Assembly: GCF_000264905.1 (NCBI RefSeq)
Contig: NW_006763147.1
Span: 921,709 to 985,708 of the forward strand
DNA from: Stereum hirsutum FP-91666 SS1
Lineage: Eukaryota > Basidiomycota > Agaricomycetes > Russulales > Stereaceae
Direction: 5' to 3'
DNA: 64,000 nucleotides
In this document: positions 9,801-20,747 of the stretch, in pieces
How positions within the stretch are numbered: the first letter of the stretch is position 1
How the letters are laid out: each line of letters opens with the position of its first letter
Position numbers and translations under genes: made by a program
The notes under the pieces: generated by a model
What the model was told of the DNA's origin: nothing
The model's database searches: none
What the model saw: only the letters and a program-made list of their open reading frames with translations

Positions 9801-11693
9801 AGAGAATAGAGAGCAAAGAGCAGAGAGAACAGAGAACAGAGAACAGAGAACAGAGAACAGAGACAACAGAACTCCGCTGCCCATGGGTGACCCAGCGCCG
9901 AGACGACGGTATAAGGGTCGGGCGTCCCTCCAGAACCAGAGCTACGTACGTACGCACGACTCGAAGCTCAAAGGAGCGGAACAAGTTCCGACTGTTGAGA
10001 AACAGAACATTGTGCTCCGCTCCTACGCCGAGATGAAGCGCAAGCTGCTCATAGATGGCAAGGCGAAGAAGGGCAGGGTGGACCAGAAACGCGAAAGGCG
10101 AAAGAAAGCGAGATGAAAGAAAGCGAGATGAGATGAAAAGACGAAAAGACCAGGACTCACTCGATTCGAAACGTCTCGTCGTCGAGTTTGTACGCAAGTT
10201 CGCCCCAGTCCTTATACGGATTCGAACTATACCCGTTCTGTCTGTATGTTCGTTCATCAGGAATCAGGATCAGGGTGAGGGCATTCGTCGTACGTCGTAC
10301 GTCGTACGGATGAGGCATGGTCGAGGAAGCCAGGACGCGAATCGAAACACGAAACACGAAAACGATGTAAGCGTCAGTGTTCCTTCCATTGCGCCACTAC
10401 GCCACAGATGATGATGAACAAGATGAAGGAACGTACGTCGCATCCTCGGGCGGCGAGAGCAGATAAGCTAAAAGTTCAGTGAACGTCGTATTTCGCGTTA
10501 TAGGCGGTTGTGCGAACGGGGTCTGATACCGTGGTGGCGTCGCGGGTGGCACAGAGAGGGTCGGAGTCGTACTTGGCCTGTTTCGTGCCACAGGATCAGC
10601 ATCATCAGGATCAGCATCATGATTAGAATCAGAGGGTGCGGTCATGCGGAAAGTCGAGATGAACGGGAGAAGCGACGGAGCATGTGAAGGTGGGTCGGAT
10701 ATAAAGCGTTATGAAAAGATGGAAGAGGAGTCAGGAAAGAGTCGATTATTTTTGGGGGTGGGATGTTAGACCGGGTCAGAACAGGTTAAGACGTGGAAGA
10801 GGAAGAGTGAGCGGAGATGAGGTCGTGGGATTGGGAGGAGATGGCCGGATTGACTCGGAGGGGCGAAGGGAGGGAAGAGGGGACAGATGGACAGAGAGGA
10901 TCATGCGAGCGAAGCGGACGTACGGTTTCAGGGAGGTTGGACTGGAACTGATGTGCGGAGGTAGATTGCAGTAGGGCGACGGAGGCAGAATTGGAGGAGG
11001 AAAGACGTCGGAGAGCGAACCGCAGCAGTCGGGGGAACAGATGAGTGCCTTGAACGGTATACCTGTATGAATTCAGTGCGCACCTGCCGAGGGGGCGAGA
11101 CCAGTTGGGACGTGTGAGTATAGGGGTGGAATGGAGGATGTTGACCAGAAATGCAAACCTTTGTGTGTTGCCAGACTGGGAACTGTATGTCCGTGGTCTG
11201 CGGCTGACGGTCGAGACACGTTTCTTTGCGCTGGTCGCCTCCTGCGCATGATGTCTACAAGAGCACGGTGAGACTGTGGGTGTGTGCGCATGGAAGAACG
11301 CGTGGGAAGAAGGAGGGAGGACGGGGGTGGGTGGGAACGGGGCCAGCAGAGCAAAGAGGACGTACGTGCACGCATAGTTTTTGGCGATACAATGCTAGAG
11401 AGTGATGGGCCGGCGGAAGTGAGGGTGCTGTGCGGGACCGAAGAAGAGATGAGAGAACATACCTGGCACTGGGGGCATGATCATGCACAATATGAAGACC
11501 GAAGCAGATCGCGGATAGTCACACTGGGAAACGCACCTTCGACTGGCCGGGAACCTGATGGCACTTCACCTTGCGCTGCCTGTGCGACGGCGGCGGGCGA
11601 GATGAGCACAGGAGACGATCTATGAAGACGATAAGAGGCAGACCTGCACGCATCACAGGCGATGTTCTGCTTCCTCGGCGGCGGCAGCGCCAT
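6872..11693 (-). CDS. Zn2Cys6 transcription factor with fungal-specific TF domain (PriB-like)
   Basis: Many-exon gene for a nuclear DNA-binding regulator. Exons 11693-11612 or so, then a second, a 6-nt exon (11463-11468) and a fourth together code a perfect binuclear zinc cluster: C-x2-C-x6-C-x8-C-x2-C-x6-C (IACDACRQRKVKC, then SKCQHCIAKNYAC). Further exons code NTTFTELLAYLLSPPEDAT, NGYSSNPYKDWGELAYKLDD, then FALDLVEVYFQIVHTRLPFL, AKTLIHRAREVAEALKVHRV, FAWWYACLADAYSAAYYKRR and NDWRESYLPRVGVPTNF, the classic fungal-specific TF (Fungal_trans) region. Low-complexity inserts include Asn/His at about 8900-8960 and poly-Gln at about 7100-7135. One intron is 822 nt (9339-10160) and one has a GC donor (8516). 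Exons between about 11150 and 10570 are not resolved. I chose the ATG at 11693 (A at -3); an in-frame ATG at 11723 would add ten residues. The cluster resembles that of Lentinula PriB-type regulators; targets are unknown. Confidence 0.88.
8262..8332. repeat. G-rich minisatellite (GACGGGCGGGG-type units) in an intron
   Basis: Repeated GACGGGCGGG(G) units and runs of three to six G on the plus strand, in the intron just before the exon coding LNHKSVISSIPDP of the minus-strand regulator gene. On the mRNA strand it forms the C-rich stretch ahead of the 3' splice site. Confidence 0.8.
9715..9868. repeat. AGAGAAC/AGAGAAT minisatellite in a long intron
   Basis: About 150 bp of imperfect 6-8-nt units built from AGAGAAC, AGAGAAT and AGAGAGC, inside the 822-nt intron (9339-10160) of the Zn2Cys6 regulator gene. 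Confidence 0.85.
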
Positions 11694-12075
11694 ACTGACG
11701 TCCTCTCTTTCTGCGTCCTGCATTATTGGCGTCTGGGGCCCGAAGCCTGTTCGGGACAGGTCATGATCGCTCAGGACGACGAGAACGGCGGCGAGAAATA
11801 CCTGGGTGCGCTGCGCTCGATGACGAGGCGTCGTTTGGGGACGTTCCGGACATGCACAAGGCAGAGGCGGGACTGGGCCGGTAAGGGAGCTGAGTGAGCG
11901 ATCGTTATTCGCGGCGCTGTGGCTGGCTGCAGAGAAAGATGCGATCGTAACTCACAACGCGCCCTTCGGTCCCGCCAGTGCGATCCTATACCCCCGGTCC
12001 CTCCCGGCCCGCCCGCTCCCACCCTTCGCCAACTCACCACCATCTTTGCCGTCGACCACCACACCCAACGCAGCC
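11694..12075. promoter_or_regulatory. Divergent promoter between Zn2Cys6 regulator and TOM22
   Basis: About 380 bp between two divergent start codons, so it must hold both promoters and 5' leaders. A pyrimidine-rich run precedes TOM22 (about 11985-12045). The overlapping plus-strand frame 11571-11897 is an antisense by-product of the zinc-cluster exons. Confidence 0.55.
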
Positions 12076-12627
12076 ATGGTCAAAGTCGAGATCGTCGAGG
12101 ACAAGGACAACCAGTACAACAACAACTCTCCCTATGGCTCCGACGCCTCCTCCCGCTCCTCCTCCTCCGTCTCCATCTCCACCGTCGACTCAGACGTCCC
12201 CCACGACGAGTCCATCCTCGACCGTCTCACCGCCCTCGTAGACATCGTACCCCCCACCACCCGCCACAACGTCGTCTCAAAAATATCCTCAACGGCGCGC
12301 TTCTTGAAGCGCGGCGGAAAGCTCGCGGGGAACCTCATCTGGATCGTCACCACCAGCGCGCTCCTCGTCGGTCTGCCCCTCGCGCTCAGTCTTGAGGACG
12401 AGGCGAAGGTAGTCGCGCAGGAGAAGGAGATGTTTGCGCAGCAGCAGGGCCAGCAGCAGGTGCGTTCTCAATACCCTCTTATTTTTTGCATTTTTTTACA
12501 CCACATTTCACTGACCTTCTCAAATTTTCAACACCATCAGCTCCTCGGTGGCGGCTCGATGTACCCACCACCCCCCGGCTCGTCAGAGCAAAACCGCTCT
12601 CAGGGCCTCGTCCCACCAGGCTTCTAA
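12076..12627 (+). CDS. TOM22: Mitochondrial import receptor subunit Tom22
   Basis: Two exons (12076-12459, 12541-12627; intron GTGCGT..CAG) code 156 residues, about the length of Neurospora Tom22. The layout is that of the family: an acidic, Ser-rich cytosolic N-terminus (EIVEDKDNQ, STVDSDVPHDESILDRL), a conserved helix before the membrane (TARFLKRGGKLAGNLIWIV), one transmembrane segment (WIVTTSALLVGLPLALSL, residues about 95-112) and a short Gln/Pro-rich tail in the intermembrane space. Tom22 is the central receptor and organiser of the TOM complex, passing presequence proteins from Tom20 to the Tom40 pore. I chose the ATG at 12076 because it sits in a strong context (gccATGG); the in-frame codons before it belong to the leader. 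It is divergent from the zinc-cluster gene. Confidence 0.93.
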   Translation: MVKVEIVEDKDNQYNNNSPYGSDASSRSSSSVSISTVDSDVPHDESILDRLTALVDIVPPTTRHNVVSKISSTARFLKRGGKLAGNLIWIVTTSALLVGLPLALSLEDEAKVVAQEKEMFAQQQGQQQVRSQYPLIFCIFLHHISLTFSNFQHHQLLGGGSMYPPPPGSSEQNRSQGLVPPGF

Positions 12628-14916
12628 TTCCAAACCATCCTCGTATTCCCCATGTTACATGCACCTCGAGACGACCTTTATTCGCCTTAACATGCCCGCA
12701 CGCACGCATGCACGCACACGTCATACCTCCATTCATCATCTCTCGTGCGCTCCTCGCATCTGTACCATACATACTCTGACTCAGCACCCCCTCTCTTACC
12801 GTATGCTTCCTCACCCAAATTGCATCCCAAAAACTTCTCATCGCCTCTTGGTGAACATGCTCGGTTTCTTAAGTCCTACAATTGCAAGGAACGTTGCAGG
12901 TGTGATTTTTCTCGCGTCCTTTTATGTACCTCCCTTCCTCTTCGGGACCGCTCTCAATCTCTAGCTTCCGAGTCGGCTCCGCGGACCCACACGGCGCACG
13001 CGTCTGCTCATCCATCACACACGGCCGCATCGTCATTGGCCACGCATTATGCGGCACCGACGGCGAAACGTCGATGATGGGAGCCTGATCTGCAGCACTG
13101 GTTGCGGTTGAGTGTTCTCAGTTCTGTGAGCGGCACCGAAAGAAATTTAAAAGGGGTTTGTGTAAAGACTCGGACTGTCGGAGCCGTGGATTCGAACTCG
13201 AACTCTTTTGTCGTGCCTTTCCTTTCGTATTGTCAGCTCGGAAGACGTGGCGCTGCAACGTGTTCCACGAATGCGTGGCTTGTTCTGCGCATGCGTTCTC
13301 GTGGATTTCCTTGAGAATTTAGAAACACGTCCTACCTTTCAACTTGCTTCCAACGATCACGATCACGGCCACGAGCGCTTCACCAGAGTCGTCGATGGTC
13401 ATGATTATGCCGCAGTGATCATGAGTAAGTGCCTGAAAGAGCGAGAAGTGCCTGAAAGAGTGAGAAGCGCAATGTCAAAAGGATGGTACATACGTAGCGA
13501 AGCCAGCGGCCATGTTGCTCGTTTGTTAGCATGATGGATGGGCATTTGGAGGCGGATGTTCGGTAGAATAGTACAAGTATGAGGACCGCGAACCATTCAT
13601 TGGTTATAACGAAATACAACATCGCAGCATTGTATTGTCCATTGACAGGCTCTATGCCTATTATAATCTCCTAACAAAGGCCAAAGGATGTCGAGAATCT
13701 CCTTCAAGTTCGCGTCCTGCGGCACTAATTAAACTCCATTCGCTTTAGTAAGTGATTAGTTAGTATACATCGTGAGGACGATGTACAGTAGAGATGAACT
13801 TGTCATAGCAGTCTCCCTGGCCTGGGGTCCAACGTTTGAAAATTGACGGCAACAGGAAGGTCGAAGGTCGAAAGCGGTAAGCACTTACAGCCTGAGCCCG
13901 ATTCGGGATCATCATCATCATCATGCAGATCACATTCAATTGTGCGCATAAGTATTCAGTCGTCGATCTTTATCCCATTACGGCCGAGTACACATTTCCC
14001 AAGATGGAGTTTTGGCAGATTGGCGCTGCTGCCAGTGAGTGTAAGTAAGTATCCCAAAACCGCGTTCAGAATTTAATGTAAAGCTATGTGCCACCGTACT
14101 CATTCTCATTGGCATCACGGCGTCCGGGGGGAGACGCAAGGTATTATACGAATCTAAGTACTCATTCTCGCCCGCGCCGCATCCGAGTCGCCATGGGTGT
14201 CTGAATGGGTGCCAGTGAGTGCAAAAACAGGGTTAGACGAAGATCTCTGGGCTAGCTGTGGCCTTGAGGCGCTGGCCCGACGATGCTGCAGTGGAGTTTT
14301 TTTTGGCGGTCAACTTATCTAGGAAGCATCCCTTTCAAGTTGTTGTTGGAGCGTACATTCTTGGTGGGAATATGGCCATCGTCCTTTGGCATGGGCGACA
14401 GTACACTTTAGATTTATGAGTGACCTGCGTCGTCCAAGGTCAGCCAAGCGCAAGTCATGGTGAGAGGGCACGGCCGCGCGCATTCAGCGCATTCGGTGAG
14501 CTTCCGAGTGTACTTAGTTGATAGTTGATGCCACAACCGAGAGTTCTACCTTCCGAGGAGCACTCATTCAGAGCAAGTAAAATATGGTCCCAAGGACGCC
14601 AGTTGTATCGTCGGTTATGATTAAGTATGGCTGGCGCATCCGAGTCCATAGAAGTCACCTTCGTATTTGGCAGCAAAGCAGTAGAGACATGACCTATAGA
14701 TGAAAGCGGTGGGGACGAGCAGGTGGAACTGTGGAAGCAAGAGAGGAGACCAAGCAAGCCTATTAGCCGGCCCTTGGCAGTGTGTCCGAGTCATCGACAT
14801 CGGACTTTGCCGGATCAGAACCTTTCAGCCCGGAAGCAGTCGCGTCACGGTTTCCTGGTACAGATGCGTCCTTGTTGGCAGTGCTTCGTGAGAACACATC
14901 TTCGACCGTGACGTCG
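12628..14916. other. Long intergenic region
   Basis: 2.3 kb with no supportable gene. Short frames (12745-13077, 13208-13534, 14455-14757 minus) lack recognisable content and introns. A short (ATC)n run lies at about 13908-13923. GTG at 14782 opens a frame into the next gene, but no ATG occurs before 14917. Confidence 0.5.
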
Positions 14917-17192
14917 ATGTCTACCAAACGCGCATCCAAGTCCAAGTCCAAGTCCAGGGCCAATGAACCAGAGATACCCGTTCTCGCACGCCCGATTCAT
15001 TCGACTACAGCGGCGCTTTCCTTGACTCTGCTGAAGGATGTTCTGGAGTCTAGTGATACTTTGCCTGGTGTCAAGTATATTGCCTCTGTGGGAATCAAGA
15101 TTCTTGAGGTCTCCTTGGTATGTCTGTGCTCATATCTGTGAAAGTCATACTCAAGACAGTATCACGATGCTTCAATTTATACTACTTATCCGTTGTAACG
15201 CGGTCGATTTCTCCAGGAGATTCAAAGTAATAAGACGGCATTCCAGGACTTGGCCCAGCGCGCTCAGGACATGGTCATCGCTATTGCGAATGCCTGCCGT
15301 GGCGTCGACGAAGTCACTATCGGAACGCATCTGGAAAGCGACCTCCGTCAACTAAAATTGTACGTGACACTCACTGATGTGATGCCGTTATAACTTACCA
15401 TGAACGCGATGGGGATTTCAGCACTATGGAAGAAGTCCTGGAGTTCGCGGATCTACAATCGACTCGAAAAACTTATAAACGTATTCTATACAGGAGCGAA
15501 GATGCGGAAAATATTAGGACGTTGAATAACAAGTTGATACAGGCTTTTCATATATTCGAGGTCGGTGCTGTCTATTTCGGTGACTTCGTTACCACTCCAC
15601 TGATTTATATGACCTTGGCTGCTATAGATCTCAACGAGCGTCAGTATACGATTATCTCAACGGACCATGGTCCAACGTATCGAAGCACTTCACGCCGCGA
15701 AGCCCTTATCCACTTCCGTAGATCGTCCACGGCACATCACCGAGGGTATCTATATCATCCGGAGCTCTGTCTCAAGGAAGGTCTTGCAACTAGATGCCGG
15801 TATACAGAGCACGGAGTGGGTCCATGTATATACTGCACCCCAGTCTGGCGGTGGTGGCGAGGTCGACCTTTCCCAGTTATGGTCCATCACTGCGCTACCA
15901 AACGGCAAAGCGAAATACGTGATTCGCAATCTTGCGGCTGGGACCTGTCTTGATGTAAAATGGGAATCTAGAGAGTCGGGTGCGCACGTAGGGTGTTATC
16001 CTTTTCAAGGAAGTGTGAATCAGACGTGGCAGTTTTATTCGTCGAGAGATGATACGTATGTTCACATCTTGCAGCATCGAAACAATTGTGCTATTAGGCT
16101 CATACTCGAATCTTTATGCTTAGGGTCAACTTCTGTACTATTCGAAATTGTTCCCAAGAGACGGTGTTGGATACCCAGTGTCCGTCTCCGTTCAATTGTG
16201 GACGCCTACACTGCAATACCCTCGATGCTGGCATTAAAACGCAGGAATGGTCCCTTGTATATACGCCCCTTCAACCCTCCCTCCTCCCGACGCCTTCTCT
16301 AAACACCGCCTCAGACCCATCTTCATTCCACCGCCCATTTTATCTCCAGTCTGTCTCTACGTCTTTGTTCGCAACATGTACAAGCGCTTCCCAAGGCACC
16401 AACGTTCACCTCGAACTCAATCCATCGGCCTCGTCGCTGTGGTACTTCTCGTTGATAGAAGTTGACCCGTCCAGCTCCTCCACCGATGGTATCCACTTCT
16501 CCATCGTGTGCACTTCGTCCAGTGGCATACAGGAATCGACACTGGACCACTGGGGTGGATGTCAGATCCGCGCAAGTGGTTATCGGCCAGATAATGTCCA
16601 TCATCAGTGGGTGATTATTCCGAGAGGCGATGGGAAGTTTATGCTTCAGAATAGAGCAACAGGAACCTTCCTAGCTGGAACGTCGGGGCAGGGAGAGGCG
16701 CTGAGTACGGTCAGTGAAGATGAAGCGGATAACCCAGTGTGCCTTTGGAGGCTTGTACACCATTTATCGACCACCGGAGGGCGATCTTACTGCCCAGTCG
16801 TATACGACTCGGCATTGTCATTCCCACCTCCTTCGATCCTTTCTTCACCCCCTTCGTCCTCGCCATCCTCATCTCTCTCGGATCTATCGACCTCGTCGAC
16901 CACAGTAGCCATGTTCTCGTCGCCCAACCCTGACCAACCCCGCCTCTGTGTCGAACTCGCTTCGGAGTCCCTGCGACTGAGTCTCACGACAACTCTGGAG
17001 AACTCGCATGAGGTTCTCTCCGATCTATTGGAGGCCGGATATACTGGGTTTGTCGTTGTTCCGCAGCTCATCATAGCGGCGAAGATAAAGGAGGGACGAT
17101 CACGATGTATAGCGGTGAGATTGATGAGCTCGAAGAGAAGGAGGCCACACCCGGGCTTTCACCCGACAAGCAGAGACGGTATTTGTGAGTAG
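14917..17192 (+). CDS. MLKL/HeLo-like four-helix N-terminus fused to beta-trefoil lectin-like repeats, copy 1
   Basis: Five exons (14917-15117, 15217-15359, 15422-15560, 15628-16055, 16124-17192) give 659 residues. Residues about 35-185 form a helical bundle (LKDVLESSDTLPGVKYIASV, EIQSNKTAFQDLAQRAQDMV, a Cys-Arg-Gly turn, TMEEVLEFADL, NNKLIQAFHIFE). The SNK...L..RA pattern is that of the MLKL-type N-terminal domain found in many agaricomycete NLRs and related cell-death proteins. From about residue 199 (EGIYIIRSS) there are ricin-B-like strands with Q-x-W-type ends (DLSQLW, NQTWQF, HHQWVIIPRGDGKFML, PVCLWRLVH), enough for two beta-trefoils, with a Ser/Pro-rich insert and a C-terminal helical/beta segment. 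No nucleotide-binding domain separates the two halves. I infer a membrane-acting or signalling bundle steered by glycan or lipid binding. Start chosen because the inverted paralogue also begins MSTK. Confidence 0.8.
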
Positions 17193-18293
17193 AGCATGTC
17201 AGCAGTTCCTGGACTCAGGCTGGATTTGTATGTGGGTGTACGTTGGACGGATTTTCTCAATGCTAGGGACCTGCCAAGCAGCTAAAATTCCAAGTTGTTT
17301 TTCTGTATCTATTAATCATATATGTACATACTAGACACCGTGACTCGGTAGGCCTTAGGGACGAATCGTCAGTACTTGCTTTCAACTTGAAGTTGTTTGC
17401 CCGCTGTGGCGTCGGCAAGTTCCAAGCTCCGACAGGCTCCGACATGCCCCGCACTTCTGAGGTCGTCTTTCTCCCTCGCAGATGCGGAGACGAGCTCGTT
17501 GGTCTTCTTGTGCATACCGGTTTTTATGATCTCTGACTCTATTTTCATCAAACCGCCGCCCAACTAAAATGAGATATCTACAACCTCACACCTCAGGCTA
17601 GGGTATCGCCAGTCCGGGGTCGAAGGGGGACTTTGTGTATGAGCGTTATTTACCGGCGTGGACTTGCAATGTGGGACGTTGAGGTTGGTGGGTCATCAAC
17701 CCATGCTATTTTCGTCAAACTGAATATTTCAGACGGGCTTAGATACAAGGCACACAATACTTATCGTTGAGACTTGTCTGGCACGCGCGATGCCTTGGGA
17801 GTACTTATACAGTAAGTCGCGACTGCCACTTGAAGTGGCACCGAGTGTTGTAGTACCATCGGTTTTCGTTCGAACAATACAATTCACAGATGGACCAGCT
17901 GTCGCTCCCGATTCCCATGATTTTCGTCATTCAGGCCGCCGTCACGGTGTGGCTGTGTCGGTTGCTTCAGCATCACCCACTGTCGGTGGGAAACGTCAAC
18001 TGCCAGACCCGACGAGGCTCGTCGTGTTCCCAGAACTACGATTGGATTACAATTTGTCGTCCTGCACACCCGACTGGAGAGGGGCTACCGTAAGAGGCTA
18101 AGCCAAGGCTCGTCTCGATGCGACGCGTGATGAAGCGACCCCGCCAACCAGCATCGAAGTTGCCCAGATCGGCGATCGCGGACGACGAAGACGACGAGAT
18201 GACGACCATCCCAAGCTCAAAATACCACATAAATGGATACCGATGCCCCCATATCATACGCCATCGCCACTTCCCATATCCTCATCGCCTACC
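17193..18293. other. Intergenic, upstream of cyclopropane synthase
   Basis: 1.1 kb. A 103-codon ATG frame at 17790-18101 has no features I recognise and no splice context. An alternative upstream ATG for the next gene lies at 18243. Nothing else seen. Confidence 0.5.
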
Positions 18294-20482
18294 ATGAGCA
18301 ATCAGCTCCTCGACACCCCCGCAAAACACCCCTTCTCACTCACCGGCTTGGTCGATAATGTCGTCGGTAATATCACAGAACGTGCACTGGCGACGAGCTA
18401 TTCGCCTGTCTCGAGGCTGGCGCAGACTGCTGTTGTTTCGTAAGTGGTTTTATAGTCGTTGAGGGAGCGGATGACACGTCTAAACGCGTTCGATTTATAG
18501 TGTGTTACAGAAAATCACCTACGGGACCTTGCGCATAATCACCTCGGACCATACTTATAACTTTGGTTCTGCTCGAGAGCTTAGTGACCCATCGGCACCA
18601 AATGCTGAGCTGAAGGTCATCAGCGATACATTTTGGATAAGGCTATGCCTAATGAGTGACCTTGGCTTTTCCGAGGCCTATATGTATGGAGAGGTCGAGT
18701 GCGACGATTTGATTCCGTTGTTCCTCGTGGGTATCCCTAAATAATCACGCAAAATAGTACTGATGCAATCCCATTTCGAATCCAGATATTTATTCGTAAC
18801 AAAGAGAACTTGGAAGGCCTCAACTCGAGGTTCTCCTGGCTGCTCGGTCTGCCGCAGAGACTCACTTCTTACCGGTTCCTGAATACCCTCAGCAATTCCC
18901 GATCCAACATCTCCGCACATTATGACCTGTCCAATGAGATGTTTCAAGGTAATTCGCGCTCGAATAAGACGGAGCATGAAACTGAACATGAACGTCATCT
19001 TCCAGCTTTCTTGTCCAGAGACATGACCTATTCTTGCGCCATCTTCCCGGATCTTGACGGCGACGTAGTCTCCTCCGATCGTACACTCACCTCAAAAGAT
19101 CAACTCTCCACCCGTCTTCTATCCACCAACTTTTCACGCACCAATGCCACCATCCACGACACACCCTCTAGCGCATCTACATCCAGCCCTTCTTCCAGCA
19201 GTACCCCTCTCACGACTTCCACTCCCATCTCGACCCCACCCTCCACATCAACTCCCTCAGACCCAGACGCCGACCCGCTCCATACCGCCCAATTAATCAA
19301 ATTACAGCACATAACGAAGAAAGCACGTATTTTCCCGGGCCACCGTGTTCTCGAAATTGGATCGGGATGGGGTTCGCTGGCACTGCATATCGTTACCTCC
19401 ATTCCAGATACCCAAGTCGACTCTATCACGCTCTCCACACATCAATATAACTACGTTCGAGGGCTAGTCAAGAAGAGGGGACTGCAGGATAGAGTCAGAG
19501 TACACCTGGTTGATTATAGAAATATGCCGCAGGAATGGGATGATACGTTCGATAGGGTGGTGAGCGTGGAGATGGTCGAGGCGGTTGGAGAGGAGAATAT
19601 GGAGAGTTATTGGGCGTGTATTGATAGGGTTGTGAAGAGGAAGGGAGGAGCGGGGGTCGTTCAGGGGATTACGATTACAGAAGGACGTGAGTCTCGCTTC
19701 CTACTTCGTGTGGCGCAAAATGTGGCCCACCTCAGTATTGCTGATCTACTTATCGCTGATCTTCCAGGGTTCGAGAAGTACAAAAAAGAGGTCGATTTTA
19801 TCCGCAAATGGAGTTAGTGTGCTCCTTTCATCTCTCTTCAATCTATCCTGATATTCCCCCCCTCTACAGTCTTCCCGGGTGGCCTCCTCCCCTCCCTTTC
19901 CCTCCTCCTCTCCTCCATGCAGACCGCCACTTCCGGCCGCTTCGTCGTAGAGTCTGTCTCCAATATCGGGCCACATTACGCCCGCACGCTCAGAGAATGG
20001 CGAAGACGATTTGTGGCGTACTTTGATGTGATCGAGGAGGCTTTAAAGAAGGAGTATCCCGGCATTTTTGATGGCAAGGCGGGTGAGAAGGAGCTGAGGG
20101 TGTTTTGGAGGAAATGGATTTGTACGTTGTTGTGTATTTTTGTCCTCCGTTCATAGTTGGCCCTGGAGGTCAGGACTGATCGCTGATTGCGTTTCTTTTT
20201 CAGTTTACTTGTAAGTAAAGTCACCGTGTACGTGCCATCTGCCTTGTGCTGAACTTGCTTGTCTTCTTCAGCTCGTACTGTGAAGTGGGGTTCACGACAC
20301 GTCTCATCAACGGTGAGCCTTCTTGTTCGATCCTTTCGACCGCCTCTCTCTTTTCCCCATGTACGCGAAGGCGACGGCTCAAACGTTGCAACCTCTTTGC
20401 CCCCCCTTTTCTGTGGACAGATCATATTATCACCTTCACAAGAGAGGGGAACGAAGATATGAGCTGCGATGTGTTTGAGTGA
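18294..20482 (+). CDS. Cyclopropane-fatty-acyl-phospholipid synthase (SAM-dependent)
   Basis: Nine exons (18294-18439, 18501-18726, 18786-18948, 19006-19686, 19768-19812, 19870-20121, 20204-20210, 20272-20312, 20421-20482) splice in frame to 540 residues. The family adds a methylene bridge from S-adenosylmethionine across cis double bonds of phospholipid acyl chains. Visible signatures: NISAHYDLSNEMFQ and SRDMTYSCAIF in the lipid-binding part, the SAM loop VLEIGSGWGS (residues 293-302), SVEMVEAVG (about 364-372), IFPGGLLPS, SNIGPHYARTLREWRRRF and the C-terminal YCEVGFTTRLIN...ITFTRE. A Ser/Thr/Pro-rich insert of roughly 60 residues (about 205-265) precedes the SAM motif. Exon 7 is only 7 nt. 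The start at 18294 has A at -3; an in-frame ATG at 18243 would add 17 residues. It lies between two convergent lectin-fusion paralogues. Confidence 0.92.
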
Positions 20483-20747
20483 ATTTCGGATAGATGATCT
20501 TGTAGAATTGGTTAGTTGCTCGTAGCGTTGTTCTGGGAAACGCCTCAAGACCCAGTACTAGTGATAATTATTGTGTGATTAATGTAAAATAAACAAATCA
20601 ACAAGAAAGCAAGGAGGTAAGCATAAGAAAGCGCACGATCATAGGAGACAGTAAGTGATCCATGAGCACCAGTTTTATGATCACCATTCGACCACGCTCA
20701 GAGCCCTCGGAGATCACCTTCCACACCGATTGCGATACAAAAGCGTC

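Noticed and set aside
11571..11897. 108-codon plus-strand frame
   Set aside because: Antisense to the zinc-cluster exons and the divergent promoter; no recognisable content.
13186..13205. GATTCGAACTC resembling a tRNA T-loop on the minus strand
   Set aside because: The flanking bases do not pair into a T-stem, and no D-arm or acceptor stem could be drawn.
14782..14916. Longer N-terminus for lectin-fusion copy 1
   Set aside because: It would start with GTG. The first ATG (14917) gives MSTK, matching the start of copy 2.
17790..18101. 103-codon ATG frame before the cyclopropane synthase
   Set aside because: No domain, signal peptide or splice context; composition like intergenic sequence.
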